From contig NZ_JACSCH020000011.1 in assembly GCF_014451325.2 (NCBI RefSeq), forward strand, positions 124,001 through 188,000: a stretch of 64,000 nt of DNA, in the 5' to 3' direction. A program made the position numbers and the translations under genes. The notes beneath the pieces were generated by a model. The model saw nothing but the letters and a program-made list of their open reading frames with translations, made no database searches and was not told the DNA's origin. This DNA comes from Streptomyces sp. CB02980. GTDB lineage: Bacteria; Actinomycetota; Actinomycetes; Streptomycetales; Streptomycetaceae. Positions 8,506-16,913 of the stretch are shown piece by piece; the first letter of the stretch is position 1, and each line of letters starts with the position of its first letter.

Positions 8506-9428
8506 CCGAGTGGGACATCAAGAAGCTCCAGATCCTCCGCACCCTCCGTGACCGCGGCACCGTCACCGCGACCGCGGAGGCGCTGCTCATGACCCCCTCG
8601 GCCGTGTCGCAGCAGCTCACCAACCTCGCCAGACAGCTCGGCGTACCCGTCCTCGAGGCCCAGGGCCGCCGCGTCCGGCTCACCGACGCCGCCCATCTCG
8701 TACTGCGGCACGCGGAGGTGGTCTTCGCCCAGCTGGAGCGCGCCGACGCCGAACTCGACGGCTATCTGCGGGGCGAGGCCGGAGAGGTGCGGGTGGCGGC
8801 GTTCTCGACGGCCGTGCCCGCGCTCGTCGTGCCCGCCGTACGGCAGTTGCGGAGCGCGCACCCCGGGCTCGACGTCCGGATCCGGGAGGCCGAGGCGGCG
8901 GAGGCGTACGAGCTGCTCTCGGCCGGCGAGGTCGACCTGGCACTCTCGCTGGCCGCCCACGCGCCCTCCGCGCGCGACCCCAAGTTCAGCCGGGTCCCGC
9001 TGCTCGCCGACCCCCTCGACGTGGCCCTGCCCGCCGGGCATCCGCACGCCGACGCGCCCGGCCTGCGGCTCGCCGATCTCGCCGCCGAGCCCTGGATCTT
9101 CGGCGGCTCGGGTCCCTGGTCGGAGATCACCACCGCCGCCTGCGAGGCCGCCGGCTTCGTGCCCGAGCAGGCCCACAGCGCCTCCGGCTGGACCGCGATC
9201 CTCGCGATGGTCGAGGCCGGGATGGGCATCGCCCTGGTGCCCCGGATGGCCTCCGCGGAACGCCGGGGCGGCGCAGGGATCGTGATGCGCGTCCTCGCCG
9301 CGGACCAGCCGCGCCGCCATGTCGTCGCGGCGGTACGACGCGGGGCGGAGGAAGGCCCGGCGGTGGCACGGGTGCTGGGAGCCCTCCGGCAGGCGGCGGC
9401 CCAACGGGAGACCGTTCAGCAGAGCTGA
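8502..9428 (+). CDS. LysR-family transcriptional regulator
   Basis: 308 residues. The N-terminal winged helix-turn-helix (about 3-62: TVTATAEALLMTPSAVSQQL) is followed by a periplasmic-binding-like effector domain (about 88-295). ATG 8502 overlaps the exporter stop in an ATGA. A TAnnnT box (TAGGTT, 8489-8494) also lies 7 nt upstream, so an internal leaderless promoter is possible. It ends 4 bp before an inverted repeat at 9433-9456, placing its likely operator next to allantoicase. Effector unknown. Confidence 0.9.
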   Translation: MTEWDIKKLQILRTLRDRGTVTATAEALLMTPSAVSQQLTNLARQLGVPVLEAQGRRVRLTDAAHLVLRHAEVVFAQLERADAELDGYLRGEAGEVRVAAFSTAVPALVVPAVRQLRSAHPGLDVRIREAEAAEAYELLSAGEVDLALSLAAHAPSARDPKFSRVPLLADPLDVALPAGHPHADAPGLRLADLAAEPWIFGGSGPWSEITTAACEAAGFVPEQAHSASGWTAILAMVEAGMGIALVPRMASAERRGGAGIVMRVLAADQPRRHVVAAVRRGAEEGPAVARVLGALRQAAAQRETVQQS

Positions 9429-9432
9429 AGAT

Positions 9433-9456
9433 GTCCATCGAAAACATTCGATGGAC
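9433..9456. promoter_or_regulatory. Perfect inverted repeat upstream of allantoicase
   Basis: GTCCATCGAA-AACA-TTCGATGGAC: two perfect 10-bp arms with a 4-bp spacer, between the LysR stop (9428) and the alc start (9488). The arm TTCGATGGAC recurs at 7498. Good operator candidate for the LysR protein or a purine/allantoin regulator. Confidence 0.65.
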
Positions 9457-9487
9457 CCACCAGGTCTCCGAGGCGCACAGTCGACGC

Positions 9488-10624
9488 ATGACCTTCGAGA
9501 CGAGCCAGGACCAGGACCCGCACGCCAACGACGCCGCCCCGTACTCCGGCGGCGACCCGTACGCCGACTACCGGACCGGTGACTTCCCCTTCACCGAGCT
9601 GGTCGACCTCGCCGACCGCCGTCTCGGCGCCGGCGTCGTCGCCGCGAACGACGAGTTCTTCGCCGAGCGGGAGAACCTCCTCGTCCGTGAGCGGGCCGTC
9701 TTCGACCCGGAGCACTTCGGCCACAAGGGCAAGATCATGGACGGCTGGGAGACCCGCCGCCGCCGTGGCGCCGACGCCGAGAACGTCTTCCCCGCCCCCG
9801 AGGACCACGACTGGGCGATCGTCCGGCTCGGCGCCCCCGGTGTGATCCGCGGGATCATCGTCGACACCGCCCACTTCCGCGGCAACTACCCGCAGCGCGT
9901 GAGCATCCAGGCCACCTCGGTGGAGGGCTCTCCGAGCCCCGCGGAGCTCCTGGACGCCAAGTGGGAGGAGCTCGTCCCGCCGACCCCCGTCCGGGGCCAT
10001 GCCGAGAACGGCTTCACCCTCACCGCCGAGCGCCGCTGGACCCACCTCCGGGTCTGCCAGCACCCCGACGGCGGCATCGCCCGCCTCCGCGTCCACGGCG
10101 AGGTCGTGCCCGACCCCGAATGGCTGGAGCTGCTCGGCACCCTCGACCTGATCTCCGTACTCAACGGCGGTTCGTACGAGGACGCCTCGGACAGGTTCTA
10201 CTCCTCGCCGACCCAGATCATCCTGCCCGGCACCTCCCGCAAGATGGACGACGGCTGGGAGAACCGGCGCCGCCGGGTGCGCGGCACCAACGACTGGGTG
10301 CGCTTCCGGCTCGCCGCGCAGGGCGCCGTCCGCGCCGTCGAGATCGACACCGCCTACCTCAAGGGCAACTCGGCCGGCTGGATCGCGCTCCAGGGATGCA
10401 ACGGCGATCCCTCGGGAGGCGCAGAGTGGTTCGAGATCATCCCCCGCACCAAGCTCCAGCCCGACACCCTCCACCGCTTCAAGCTCCCCGCCCAGGCCGT
10501 CGTCACCCACGTCCGCCTCGACGCCTTCCCCGACGGCGGCGTCGCCCGGATGCGCCTGCACGGGGCGCTGACGGAGCAGGGCGCGGCCGATCTGCGCGCC
10601 CGGTTCACGGCGCTCGGCGGCTGA
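9488..10624 (+). CDS. alc: Allantoicase
   Basis: 378 residues. Hydrolyses allantoate to ureidoglycolate and urea in purine degradation. It contains the two tandem allantoicase repeats, each with a matching core: GKIMDGWETRRRR near residue 80 and SRKMDDGWENRRRR near residue 250; PDGGIARLR and PDGGVARMR close each repeat. ATG 9488 (MTFETSQD) is preferred over ATG 9431, because the extra 19 codons would translate the inverted repeat and do not look like family sequence. No allantoinase or urease gene is in the window, so alc stands apart from the rest of its pathway. It ends at a strong terminator shared with pepN. Confidence 0.93.
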   Translation: MTFETSQDQDPHANDAAPYSGGDPYADYRTGDFPFTELVDLADRRLGAGVVAANDEFFAERENLLVRERAVFDPEHFGHKGKIMDGWETRRRRGADAENVFPAPEDHDWAIVRLGAPGVIRGIIVDTAHFRGNYPQRVSIQATSVEGSPSPAELLDAKWEELVPPTPVRGHAENGFTLTAERRWTHLRVCQHPDGGIARLRVHGEVVPDPEWLELLGTLDLISVLNGGSYEDASDRFYSSPTQIILPGTSRKMDDGWENRRRRVRGTNDWVRFRLAAQGAVRAVEIDTAYLKGNSAGWIALQGCNGDPSGGAEWFEIIPRTKLQPDTLHRFKLPAQAVVTHVRLDAFPDGGVARMRLHGALTEQGAADLRARFTALGG

Positions 10625-10683
10625 TCACGGCCGCGAGCCGCACACTTCCGCCCGGCGGCGCGGCAGCGCGCCGACGCCCGCCC

Positions 10684-10728
10684 GCCGGGCGGACCTCACG
10701 GCGCCGGGCGGACCTCACGGCGCCGGGC
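10684..10728. repeat. 19-bp tandem repeat, 2.4 copies
   Basis: GCCGGGCGGACCTCACGGC occurs at 10684 and 10703, and its first seven bases again at 10722. It lies in the alc-pepN intergenic region before the terminator; no function is evident. Confidence 0.8.
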
Positions 10729-10754
10729 TGAGCCATCGGGTCGTCGACACGCCG

Positions 10755-10789
10755 AAGGGGCCCCGGACCGACATGGTCCGGGGCCCCTT
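10755..10789. terminator. Bidirectional terminator between alc and pepN
   Basis: Perfect 15-bp stem AAGGGGCCCCGGACC / GGTCCGGGGCCCCTT with a GACAT loop, followed by a T-rich TTCTTCC. Confidence 0.9.
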
Positions 10790-10806
10790 CTTCCCTACGG
10801 GGTGCG

Positions 10807-13383
10807 TTACTTCGCCGCCGCCGCGTCCGCCGCCCGCGCCCGGAGCGCACGCTCGATGCCCGCGCGGCTCTCCGTCACCAGGCGCCGCAGCGCCGGGGCC
10901 GGGTCGTGCTCGGCGATCCAGGCGTCCGTCGCGTCCAGGGTCTCCTGCGAGACCTGGAAGCTCGGGTAGAGACCGACCACGATCTGCTGGACGATCTCGT
11001 GGCTGCGGGTCTCCGAGACGCCCTTGATCGCGGCGAAGTACTTCGCCGTGTACGGGGCGAGCAGCTCGCGCTGGTCGGCCTGCACGAAGCCGCCGATGAC
11101 GGCCTCCTGCACGGCGTTCGCCAGCTTGTCGTCCTCGACGACCGACGCCCAGGCCTCCGCCTTCGCCGCCTCCGTCGGACGGGCCGCGCGCGCGGTGGCC
11201 GCGTGGCGCTCGCCCGCCGCCGTGCGGTCGCGCTCCAGCTCGGCGGCGATCTCCGCCTCGTCGAAGCGGCCGGTGGCCGCGAGCCGCTGGACGAACGCCC
11301 AGCGCAGCTCGGTGTCGACGGCCAGGCCGTCGATCACCTGGGAGCCGTCGAGCAGCCCGGCGAGCAGGTCGAGCTCCGCGTCGGTACGCGCGGTCGCCGC
11401 GAAGGCCCGCGCCCACGCCAGCTGGTGGTCGCTGCCACCCCCGGCGGCACGCAGCTGCTCCTGGGCGAAGGCGCCCCAGCGGGCCAGGCCGGTGGCCCGC
11501 CACTCCGGCGCCGCGTACATCTCCAGGGCCGCCTTGACCTGGCCCTGGAGCGACTGGACCACGCCGATGTCGGACTCCTTGGCGACACCGGAGAGGACGA
11601 GCTCCAGGTAGTCGCGGGTGGCCAGCTCGCCGTCGCGGGTCATGTCCCAGGCCGAGGCCCAGCACAGGGCGCGCGGCAGCGACTCGGCGAAGTCGCCGAG
11701 GTGCGCGGTGACGTTCTGCAGGGACACCTCGTCGAGGCGGACCTTGGCGTACGACAGGTCGTCGTCGTTGAGGAGGACGACCGCCGGGCGGGCCTTGCCC
11801 ACGAGCTGCGGGACGGCGGTCAGCTCGGCGGCCTCGATGTCGAGTTCGAGGCGCTCGGTGCGGACCAGCTTGCCGGCCGCGTCGAGGTCGTAGAAGCCGA
11901 TCGCGATCCGGTGCGGGCGCAGGACGGCCTCGCCCTTGGCGCCGGCGGGAAGCGCGGGCGCCTCCTGCTTGACGGCGAAGGAGGTGATCGAGCCGTTCTC
12001 GTCGGTCTCGATCTCCGGGCGGAGGATGTTGATGCCGGCCGTCTCCAGCCATGCCTTCGACCAGGTCTTCAGGTCGCGGCCGGAGGTCTCCTCCAGCGCG
12101 CCGAGGAGGTCGGAGAGGCGGGTGTTGCCGAAGGCGTGGGCCTGGAAGTAGGCCTGGACGCCCTTGAAGAACTCGTCCTGGCCGACATAGGCGACGAGCT
12201 GCTTCAGGACCGAGGCGCCCTTGGCGTACGTGATCCCGTCGAAGTTGACGAGCACGTCCTCCAGGTCGTTGATCTCGGCCATGATCGGGTGCGTGGACGG
12301 CAGCTGGTCCTGGCGGTAGGCCCAGGTCTTCTCCGCGTTGGCGAAGGTCGTCCAGGCGTTGGGCCAGCGGGTGCCCGCCACCGAGGCCTGGCAGGCGACG
12401 GAGGTGTAGGTGGCGAACGACTCGTTCAGCCAGAGGTCGTTCCACCACTCCATCGTCACGAGGTCGCCGAACCACATGTGGGCGAGCTCGTGCAGGATGG
12501 TCTCGGCGCGCCGCTCGTACGCCGCGTCCGTCACCTTCGAGCGGAAGACGTACTGGTCGCGGATGGTGACCGCGCCCGCGTTCTCCATCGCGCCCGCGTT
12601 GAACTCCGGCACGAAGAGCTGGTCGTACTTCGCGAACGGGTAGTCGTACGCGAACTTCTCCTGGAACCAGTCGAAGCCCTGGCGCGTGACGTCGAAGATG
12701 TGGTCCGCGTCGAGGAACTCGGCGAGCGACGGACGGCAGTAGATGCCGAGCGGGACGCTCTGCCCGTCCTTCTCGTACGAGGAGTGCACCGAGTGGTACG
12801 GGCCGACGATCAGCGCGGTGATGTACGTGGAGATCCGCGGCGTCGGCTCGAAGACCCAGATGTCGTCCTTGGGCTCCGGGGTCGGCGAGTTCGAGATGAC
12901 CTTCCAGCCCGTCGGTGCCTTCACGGTGAACTGGAAGGTCGCCTTGAGGTCGGGCTGCTCGAACGAGGCGAAGACGCGACGCGCGTCCGGGACCTCGAAC
13001 TGCGTGTACAGATAGGCCTGGTCGTCGACCGGGTCGACGAAGCGGTGCAGACCCTCGCCGGTGTTGGTGTACGCGCAGTCGGCGACGACCTTCAGCTCGT
13101 TGCGGCCCGCGGCCAGGTGGGCCAGCGCGATCCGCGAGTCGCGGAAGACGGCGGCGACGTCCAGCGCGTGGCCGTTCAGCACGACCTCGTGGACGGCGGG
13201 GGCGACGAGGTCGATGAAGGTCGAGGCACCGGCCTCGGCGGAATCGAAGCGGACGGTGGTGACGGACCGGTAGGTGCCGCCCTCCTGCGCACCGGAGAGG
13301 TCGAGTTCGACCTCGTACGCGTCCACGGTGAGCAGCGCTGCCCGCTGCTGCGCCTCTTCACGGGTCAGGTTTGTGCCAGGCAC
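10807..13383 (-). CDS. pepN: Aminopeptidase N, M1 zinc metallopeptidase (copy 1)
   Basis: 858 residues. Removes N-terminal amino acids from peptides in the cytoplasm. It shows the M1 exopeptidase motif GAMEN (about residue 263) and the zinc site HELAH-X18-E (about 297-320), then the ERAP1-like C-terminal helical domain. GTG 13383 (MPGTNLTREEAQ) was chosen because GAGGAG lies upstream and the paralogue at 20.5-23 kb starts with the same MPGxNL. Terminators lie on both sides, so it is probably monocistronic. It is one of two pepN paralogues in this window. The C-terminus is Ala-rich (ARAADAAAAK). Confidence 0.95.
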   Translation of the reverse strand: MPGTNLTREEAQQRAALLTVDAYEVELDLSGAQEGGTYRSVTTVRFDSAEAGASTFIDLVAPAVHEVVLNGHALDVAAVFRDSRIALAHLAAGRNELKVVADCAYTNTGEGLHRFVDPVDDQAYLYTQFEVPDARRVFASFEQPDLKATFQFTVKAPTGWKVISNSPTPEPKDDIWVFEPTPRISTYITALIVGPYHSVHSSYEKDGQSVPLGIYCRPSLAEFLDADHIFDVTRQGFDWFQEKFAYDYPFAKYDQLFVPEFNAGAMENAGAVTIRDQYVFRSKVTDAAYERRAETILHELAHMWFGDLVTMEWWNDLWLNESFATYTSVACQASVAGTRWPNAWTTFANAEKTWAYRQDQLPSTHPIMAEINDLEDVLVNFDGITYAKGASVLKQLVAYVGQDEFFKGVQAYFQAHAFGNTRLSDLLGALEETSGRDLKTWSKAWLETAGINILRPEIETDENGSITSFAVKQEAPALPAGAKGEAVLRPHRIAIGFYDLDAAGKLVRTERLELDIEAAELTAVPQLVGKARPAVVLLNDDDLSYAKVRLDEVSLQNVTAHLGDFAESLPRALCWASAWDMTRDGELATRDYLELVLSGVAKESDIGVVQSLQGQVKAALEMYAAPEWRATGLARWGAFAQEQLRAAGGGSDHQLAWARAFAATARTDAELDLLAGLLDGSQVIDGLAVDTELRWAFVQRLAATGRFDEAEIAAELERDRTAAGERHAATARAARPTEAAKAEAWASVVEDDKLANAVQEAVIGGFVQADQRELLAPYTAKYFAAIKGVSETRSHEIVQQIVVGLYPSFQVSQETLDATDAWIAEHDPAPALRRLVTESRAGIERALRARAADAAAAK

Positions 13384-13493
13384 CCGGTCAACTCCTCGGT
13401 TTTGTGATGTTTGGCCCATCCTTCCACGGGGCGTGTCGGCAGCGCACGAGACATTTCCCAGGGCGAACACGGGAGCCTTCCGGGGCGAACGCG

Positions 13494-13529
13494 CGAGGGC
13501 GGCCACCCGTCTCCGGATGGCCGCCCTCG
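13494..13529. terminator. Terminator of asd
   Basis: 12-bp perfect stem CGAGGGCGGCCA / TGGCCGCCCTCG with a 12-nt loop, just after the asd stop on the minus strand. Confidence 0.8.
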
Positions 13530-13543
13530 TACCGTTCCGGGCG

Positions 13544-14563
13544 TCAGGCGCCCTTGAGCTCGGCCGCGACCAGCTCCGCGATCTGCACGGCGTTCAGCGC
13601 CGCGCCCTTGCGCAGGTTGTCGTTGGAGAGGAAGAGCGCGAGGCCGTTCTCGACGGTCTCGTCCACCCGGATGCGGCCCACGTACGAGGCGTCCTTGCCG
13701 GCCGCCTGGAGCGGGGTCGGGATCTCGGAGAGCTCGACGCCCTCGGCGTCCTTGAGCAGCTCGTAGGCGCGCTCGACGCTGATCGGGCGGTCGAAGCGGA
13801 CGTTCACCTGGAGGGAGTGGCCGGAGAAGACCGGGACGCGCACGCAGGTGCCGGAGACCTTGAGGCCGGGGATCTCCAGGATCTTGCGGGACTCGTTGCG
13901 GAGCTTCTGCTCCTCGTCGGTCTCGAAGGAGCCGTCGTCGACGATCGAGCCGGCCAGCGGGACCACGTTGAACGCGATCGGGCGCTTGTAGACGGCGGGC
14001 TCGGGGAACTCGACGGCCTCGCCGTCGAACGCCAGCTGGTCGGCGGTCTCGGCCACGGCACACGCCTGGGTGCGCAGCTCGGCGACACCGGCCACGCCCG
14101 AGCCGGAGACGGCCTGGTAGGTGGTGGCGATCAGCGCGGTGAGGCCGGCCTCCTGGTGGAGCGGCTTGAGGACCGGCATCGCGGCCATCGTGGTGCAGTT
14201 CGGGTTGGCGATGATGCCCTTGGGGCGGTCCTTGATCGCGTGCGCGTTGACCTCGGAGACCACCAGCGGGACCTCGGGGTCGCCGCGCCAGGCGGAGGAG
14301 TTGTCGATCACGACGGCGCCCTGGGAGGCGACCTTCTCGGCGAGGGCGCGGGAGGTGGCGCCGCCGGCGGAGAAGAGGACGATGTCCAGGCCGGTGTAGT
14401 CGGCGGTGGAGGCGTCCTCGACCGTGACGCCGTCCACGACGGTGCCGGCGGAGCGGGCGGAGGCGAAGAGCCGCAGCTCGTCGAGGGGGAAGCTCCGCTC
14501 GGCCAGGATGCTGCGCATGACTGTGCCGACCTGACCGGTGGCTCCGACGATTCCGACCTTCAC
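13544..14563 (-). CDS. asd: Aspartate-semialdehyde dehydrogenase
   Basis: 339 residues. NADPH-dependent reduction of aspartyl phosphate to aspartate semialdehyde, the branch point to lysine/diaminopimelate, methionine and threonine. The N-terminal Rossmann motif is GATGQVG. The catalytic Cys123 is in NPNCTTM, and the catalytic-base His is in GHSLQVN. GTG 14563 follows GGAGGAG. Aspartokinase, its usual neighbour in many actinobacteria, is not seen next to it, so asd appears to be transcribed alone. Confidence 0.96.
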   Translation of the reverse strand: MKVGIVGATGQVGTVMRSILAERSFPLDELRLFASARSAGTVVDGVTVEDASTADYTGLDIVLFSAGGATSRALAEKVASQGAVVIDNSSAWRGDPEVPLVVSEVNAHAIKDRPKGIIANPNCTTMAAMPVLKPLHQEAGLTALIATTYQAVSGSGVAGVAELRTQACAVAETADQLAFDGEAVEFPEPAVYKRPIAFNVVPLAGSIVDDGSFETDEEQKLRNESRKILEIPGLKVSGTCVRVPVFSGHSLQVNVRFDRPISVERAYELLKDAEGVELSEIPTPLQAAGKDASYVGRIRVDETVENGLALFLSNDNLRKGAALNAVQIAELVAAELKGA

Positions 14564-14627
14564 GAGGACTCCTCCGTACGTATGTGCAGGTTGCTGCCGG
14601 TCCATGATGCGTATGTCCCGGGTCGCC

Positions 14628-14647
14628 TTGTCCAATCCATTGTCCAA
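14628..14647 (-). promoter_or_regulatory. Direct repeat TTGGACAA x2 in the asd promoter region
   Basis: Reading the minus strand, TTGGACAA occurs twice 12 bp apart. The asd-proximal copy resembles a -35 box and is followed about 16 nt later by TACGCAT, a plausible -10. Direct reading; promoter role inferred. Confidence 0.4.
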
Positions 14648-14666
14648 GGGACGGGACGAAAGAGGG

Positions 14667-15209
14667 TCAGCTCTCCTTCGTGCGGGCGTAGTGGCGGGAG
14701 GCCTTGGCGCGGTTGCCGCAGACGGCCATCGAGCACCAGCGGCGGGTGCCGTTCCGCGAGGTGTCGAAGAAGTGCAGGATGCACGCCTCGTGGGCGCAGG
14801 CCCGGATCCGGTCGGGGGCGGTGCGCAGCAGGTCGAGGTAGTCGCGGGCGGCGGTCCAGCCGGGGCCCCAGGCGGGGTCCGCGAACTCGGGCCGCTCGCC
14901 GGGGCCCTCGGCGGTGAGCGTGGCCCGGATGCGGCCGTGGCCGAGGACGAAGTCGACGCGGGCGGTGGCGGCGGGGTCGCCGGGGCGGTCGACGAGCGCG
15001 GCGAGCGCGTCCCGGGCGGTGAGGGTGTGGCGCAGGGTGGTGGCGTCGGCGGTGAACCGCTCGTCGAGCCCGTTGGCGGCGAGCCAGACGGTGAGCCCCT
15101 CGACCCCGGCGAGCAGGTCCTGCCGGACGCCCTCCTCGTTCCAGCGGGTGTTGAGCAGATCAAGGGCGACGGGCTCGCCGACGAGCGGCCGTGGGTCGAT
15201 CGCGGTCAT
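14667..15209 (-). CDS. CGNR zinc-finger / ABATE-domain regulator
   Basis: 180 residues. The N-terminal ABATE domain (LVGEPVALDLLNTRW) senses an unknown small molecule in this family. The C-terminal treble-clef zinc finger (about 135-175) has Cys pairs in CAHEAC and CSMAVC and ends in the diagnostic CGNR. The ribosome site GAGGAGGG precedes ATG 15209. It is divergent from a VOC-family gene, with three copies of a CTAACCCCT element between them, suggesting it controls both promoters. Confidence 0.88.
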   Translation of the reverse strand: MTAIDPRPLVGEPVALDLLNTRWNEEGVRQDLLAGVEGLTVWLAANGLDERFTADATTLRHTLTARDALAALVDRPGDPAATARVDFVLGHGRIRATLTAEGPGERPEFADPAWGPGWTAARDYLDLLRTAPDRIRACAHEACILHFFDTSRNGTRRWCSMAVCGNRAKASRHYARTKES

Positions 15210-15230
15210 GACGGAGCCCTCCTCGATGAA

Positions 15231-15302
15231 CTAACCCCTCAAGAGTACGTGAGCGGTTGACGCTCTTGGTGTCTAACCCCTAAAGTCGAATTAAGAGGTT
15301 AG
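15231..15302. promoter_or_regulatory. Shared divergent operator: three CTAACCCCT elements and a strong promoter
   Basis: CTAACCCCT occurs at 15231 and 15273, and inverted as AGAGGTTAG at 15294-15302. Between them is a near-consensus promoter toward the VOC gene: TTGACG (15257-15262), 18 bp, TAAAGT (15281-15286). The second element lies just upstream of the -10 and the inverted one just downstream, as expected for a repressor site. Confidence 0.7.
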
Positions 15303-15344
15303 CCCGGGAGGAGGGCCGGCCGCATCAGATCGGATGGATCCGCC

Positions 15345-15800
15345 ATGACCGCGATCGGCACGCTCACCACCCACCACGTCGGCCTCAACGTCACCGACCT
15401 GGACCGCTCGCTCACCTTCTACGGAGAGGTCCTCGGCTTCGAGACGCTCGGCGAGGGCAAGGAGGGGGACAGCCGCTTCGCCTTCCTCGGCCGGGAGGGC
15501 CGCCTGGTCCTCACCCTCTGGCAGCAGGCCGACGAGGCCTACGCGCCGGGCCGGGCGGGTCTCCACCACCTCGCCTTCGAGGCCGAGTCCCTCGACCACG
15601 TCCGCGCCGCCGAGGCCGCGCTGCTCGCCCGCGGCACGACCTTCGCGTACGAGGGCGTGGTGGCCCACCGCGAGGGCGCGGCCTCGGGCGGCATCTTCTT
15701 CCACGACCCGGACGGCACCCGCCTGGAAATCTCGATCCCGAAGGGCGCGGAGGACGCGGAAGCCCCCAGCGAAACGGCCCCGACCTGCGGCTTCTTCTAA
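15345..15800 (+). CDS. VOC-superfamily (glyoxalase/bleomycin-resistance fold) protein
   Basis: 151 residues with two beta-alpha-beta-beta-beta modules. Likely metal ligands are His in THHVGLNV (residue ~10), His in GLHHLAFE (~73) and Glu in GTRLEISI (~132), giving the usual two-His-one-Glu site. The C-terminus PTCGFF extends beyond the core. Members are glyoxalases, dioxygenases or resistance proteins; substrate cannot be told. It is divergent from the CGNR regulator and probably its target. Confidence 0.88.
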   Translation: MTAIGTLTTHHVGLNVTDLDRSLTFYGEVLGFETLGEGKEGDSRFAFLGREGRLVLTLWQQADEAYAPGRAGLHHLAFEAESLDHVRAAEAALLARGTTFAYEGVVAHREGAASGGIFFHDPDGTRLEISIPKGAEDAEAPSETAPTCGFF

Positions 15801-15868
15801 CCGAGAACGCGCCTCCCGCGCCAGGGACCAGAACCGCACCCCGAGCAACCCGCACTCCGGAGGACCCC

Positions 15869-16768
15869 GTGCACGCCCGTGACCACGTGACCGCCTACAA
15901 CCAAGGCTCGATCAACGTCCAGGCCCGAGTAGGAGTCCAGGACCTGGCCGCCCACATCGCCCCCTCCATAAGCCCCGGCATCCGCCCCATCGCCGCCGCC
16001 TTCCTGGAAGCCCAGCCGATGCTGATGATCGGCGCGGCGGACCAGGGCGGCCGCGTCTGGGCGAGCCTCCTCACCGGCGCGCCCGGCTTCACCCGCGCCA
16101 CCGGCCCGCACACCGTCTCCGTCGCCGGCGGCATCCCCGCGTACGACCCGCTCGCCGACGCGATCACCCCCGACGGCACACCCGTCGGCACCCTCGCCCT
16201 CGACCCCCGCACCCGCCGCCGCATGCGCCTCAACGGCACCGCCCGCCCCAGCGCGCGCGGCTTCACGATCGAGGCCGAGCAGGTGTTCTCCAACTGCCCG
16301 AAGTACCTCCAGAAGAGAGAGTGGTACGGCTCCGATCCCACCCGCCCCGGGACCGGCACCGTCCAGTACGGCGAGGAGCTCACCCCCGCCCAGGTGCGCC
16401 ACGTCCGGGCGGCGGACACCTTCTTCGTGGCCAGCGTCGCGTCCGACGGGGTCGACACCAGTCATCGCGGGGGCAACCCCGGCTTCGTCCGGGTCGACGC
16501 GCCCCGGGAGCTCAGCTGGCGCGACTATCCGGGCAACGCGATGTTCCTGACCCTGGGGAACCTGGAGTCGGACGGCCGCGCGGGGCTGCTCTTCCTCGAC
16601 TGGGAGACGGGGGCGACCCTGCAGTTCAGCGGCCTCGCCCACACCGAGTACGGTCCCGAGGGACGGGTCACCCGCTTCCGTGTCGAGCGCACGGCCGAGA
16701 CCCCGGCCGGCAGCCCGCTGCGCTGGTCGCCGCCGGAGTACTCCCCGGCCAACCCGACCGCGGCCTGA
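15869..16768 (+). CDS. Pyridoxamine 5'-phosphate oxidase-like flavin-binding protein
   Basis: 299 residues. The split-barrel FMN-binding fold is indicated by the strand pair MLMIGAADQGGRVWASLLTG (~50-70) and a second half GNPGFVRVD ... ISWRDYPGN-type segment (~207-235) typical of the PNPOx-like flavin-nucleotide-binding family. GTG 15869 follows GGAGG. Two Cys/Lys-rich sites (FSNCPKYLQ) resemble related predicted FMN proteins. It probably reduces or binds a small oxidised substrate rather than making PLP. An HPP-family membrane gene follows on the same strand and may be its partner. Confidence 0.8.
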   Translation: MHARDHVTAYNQGSINVQARVGVQDLAAHIAPSISPGIRPIAAAFLEAQPMLMIGAADQGGRVWASLLTGAPGFTRATGPHTVSVAGGIPAYDPLADAITPDGTPVGTLALDPRTRRRMRLNGTARPSARGFTIEAEQVFSNCPKYLQKREWYGSDPTRPGTGTVQYGEELTPAQVRHVRAADTFFVASVASDGVDTSHRGGNPGFVRVDAPRELSWRDYPGNAMFLTLGNLESDGRAGLLFLDWETGATLQFSGLAHTEYGPEGRVTRFRVERTAETPAGSPLRWSPPEYSPANPTAA

Positions 16769-16830
16769 CGACGACCCACCACCGCCACGCGCCGCGCCCA
16801 CCGCGCCGCCGCGGCCCCCGCCGCTCACCC

Positions 16831-16879
16831 GCCCCCGTACGCCCACGCCCCCGTACGCCCACCCCCCCCGTACACCCAC
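16831..16879. repeat. 16-bp tandem repeat, three imperfect copies
   Basis: GCCCCCGTACGCCCAC at 16831 and 16847, then a degenerate third copy with a longer C run and TACACCCAC. It lies between the flavin protein and HPP genes. Confidence 0.75.
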
Positions 16880-16913
16880 GCCCACCCGCCGACCCCACCC
16901 CGAGGACCGCTCC

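Noticed and set aside
9431..9487. Earlier ATG for allantoicase at 9431
   Set aside because: The extra residues would be encoded by the inverted repeat, and they do not resemble the family N-terminus.
16831..16879. CRISPR-like repeat
   Set aside because: Units are contiguous with no spacers; a simple tandem repeat.
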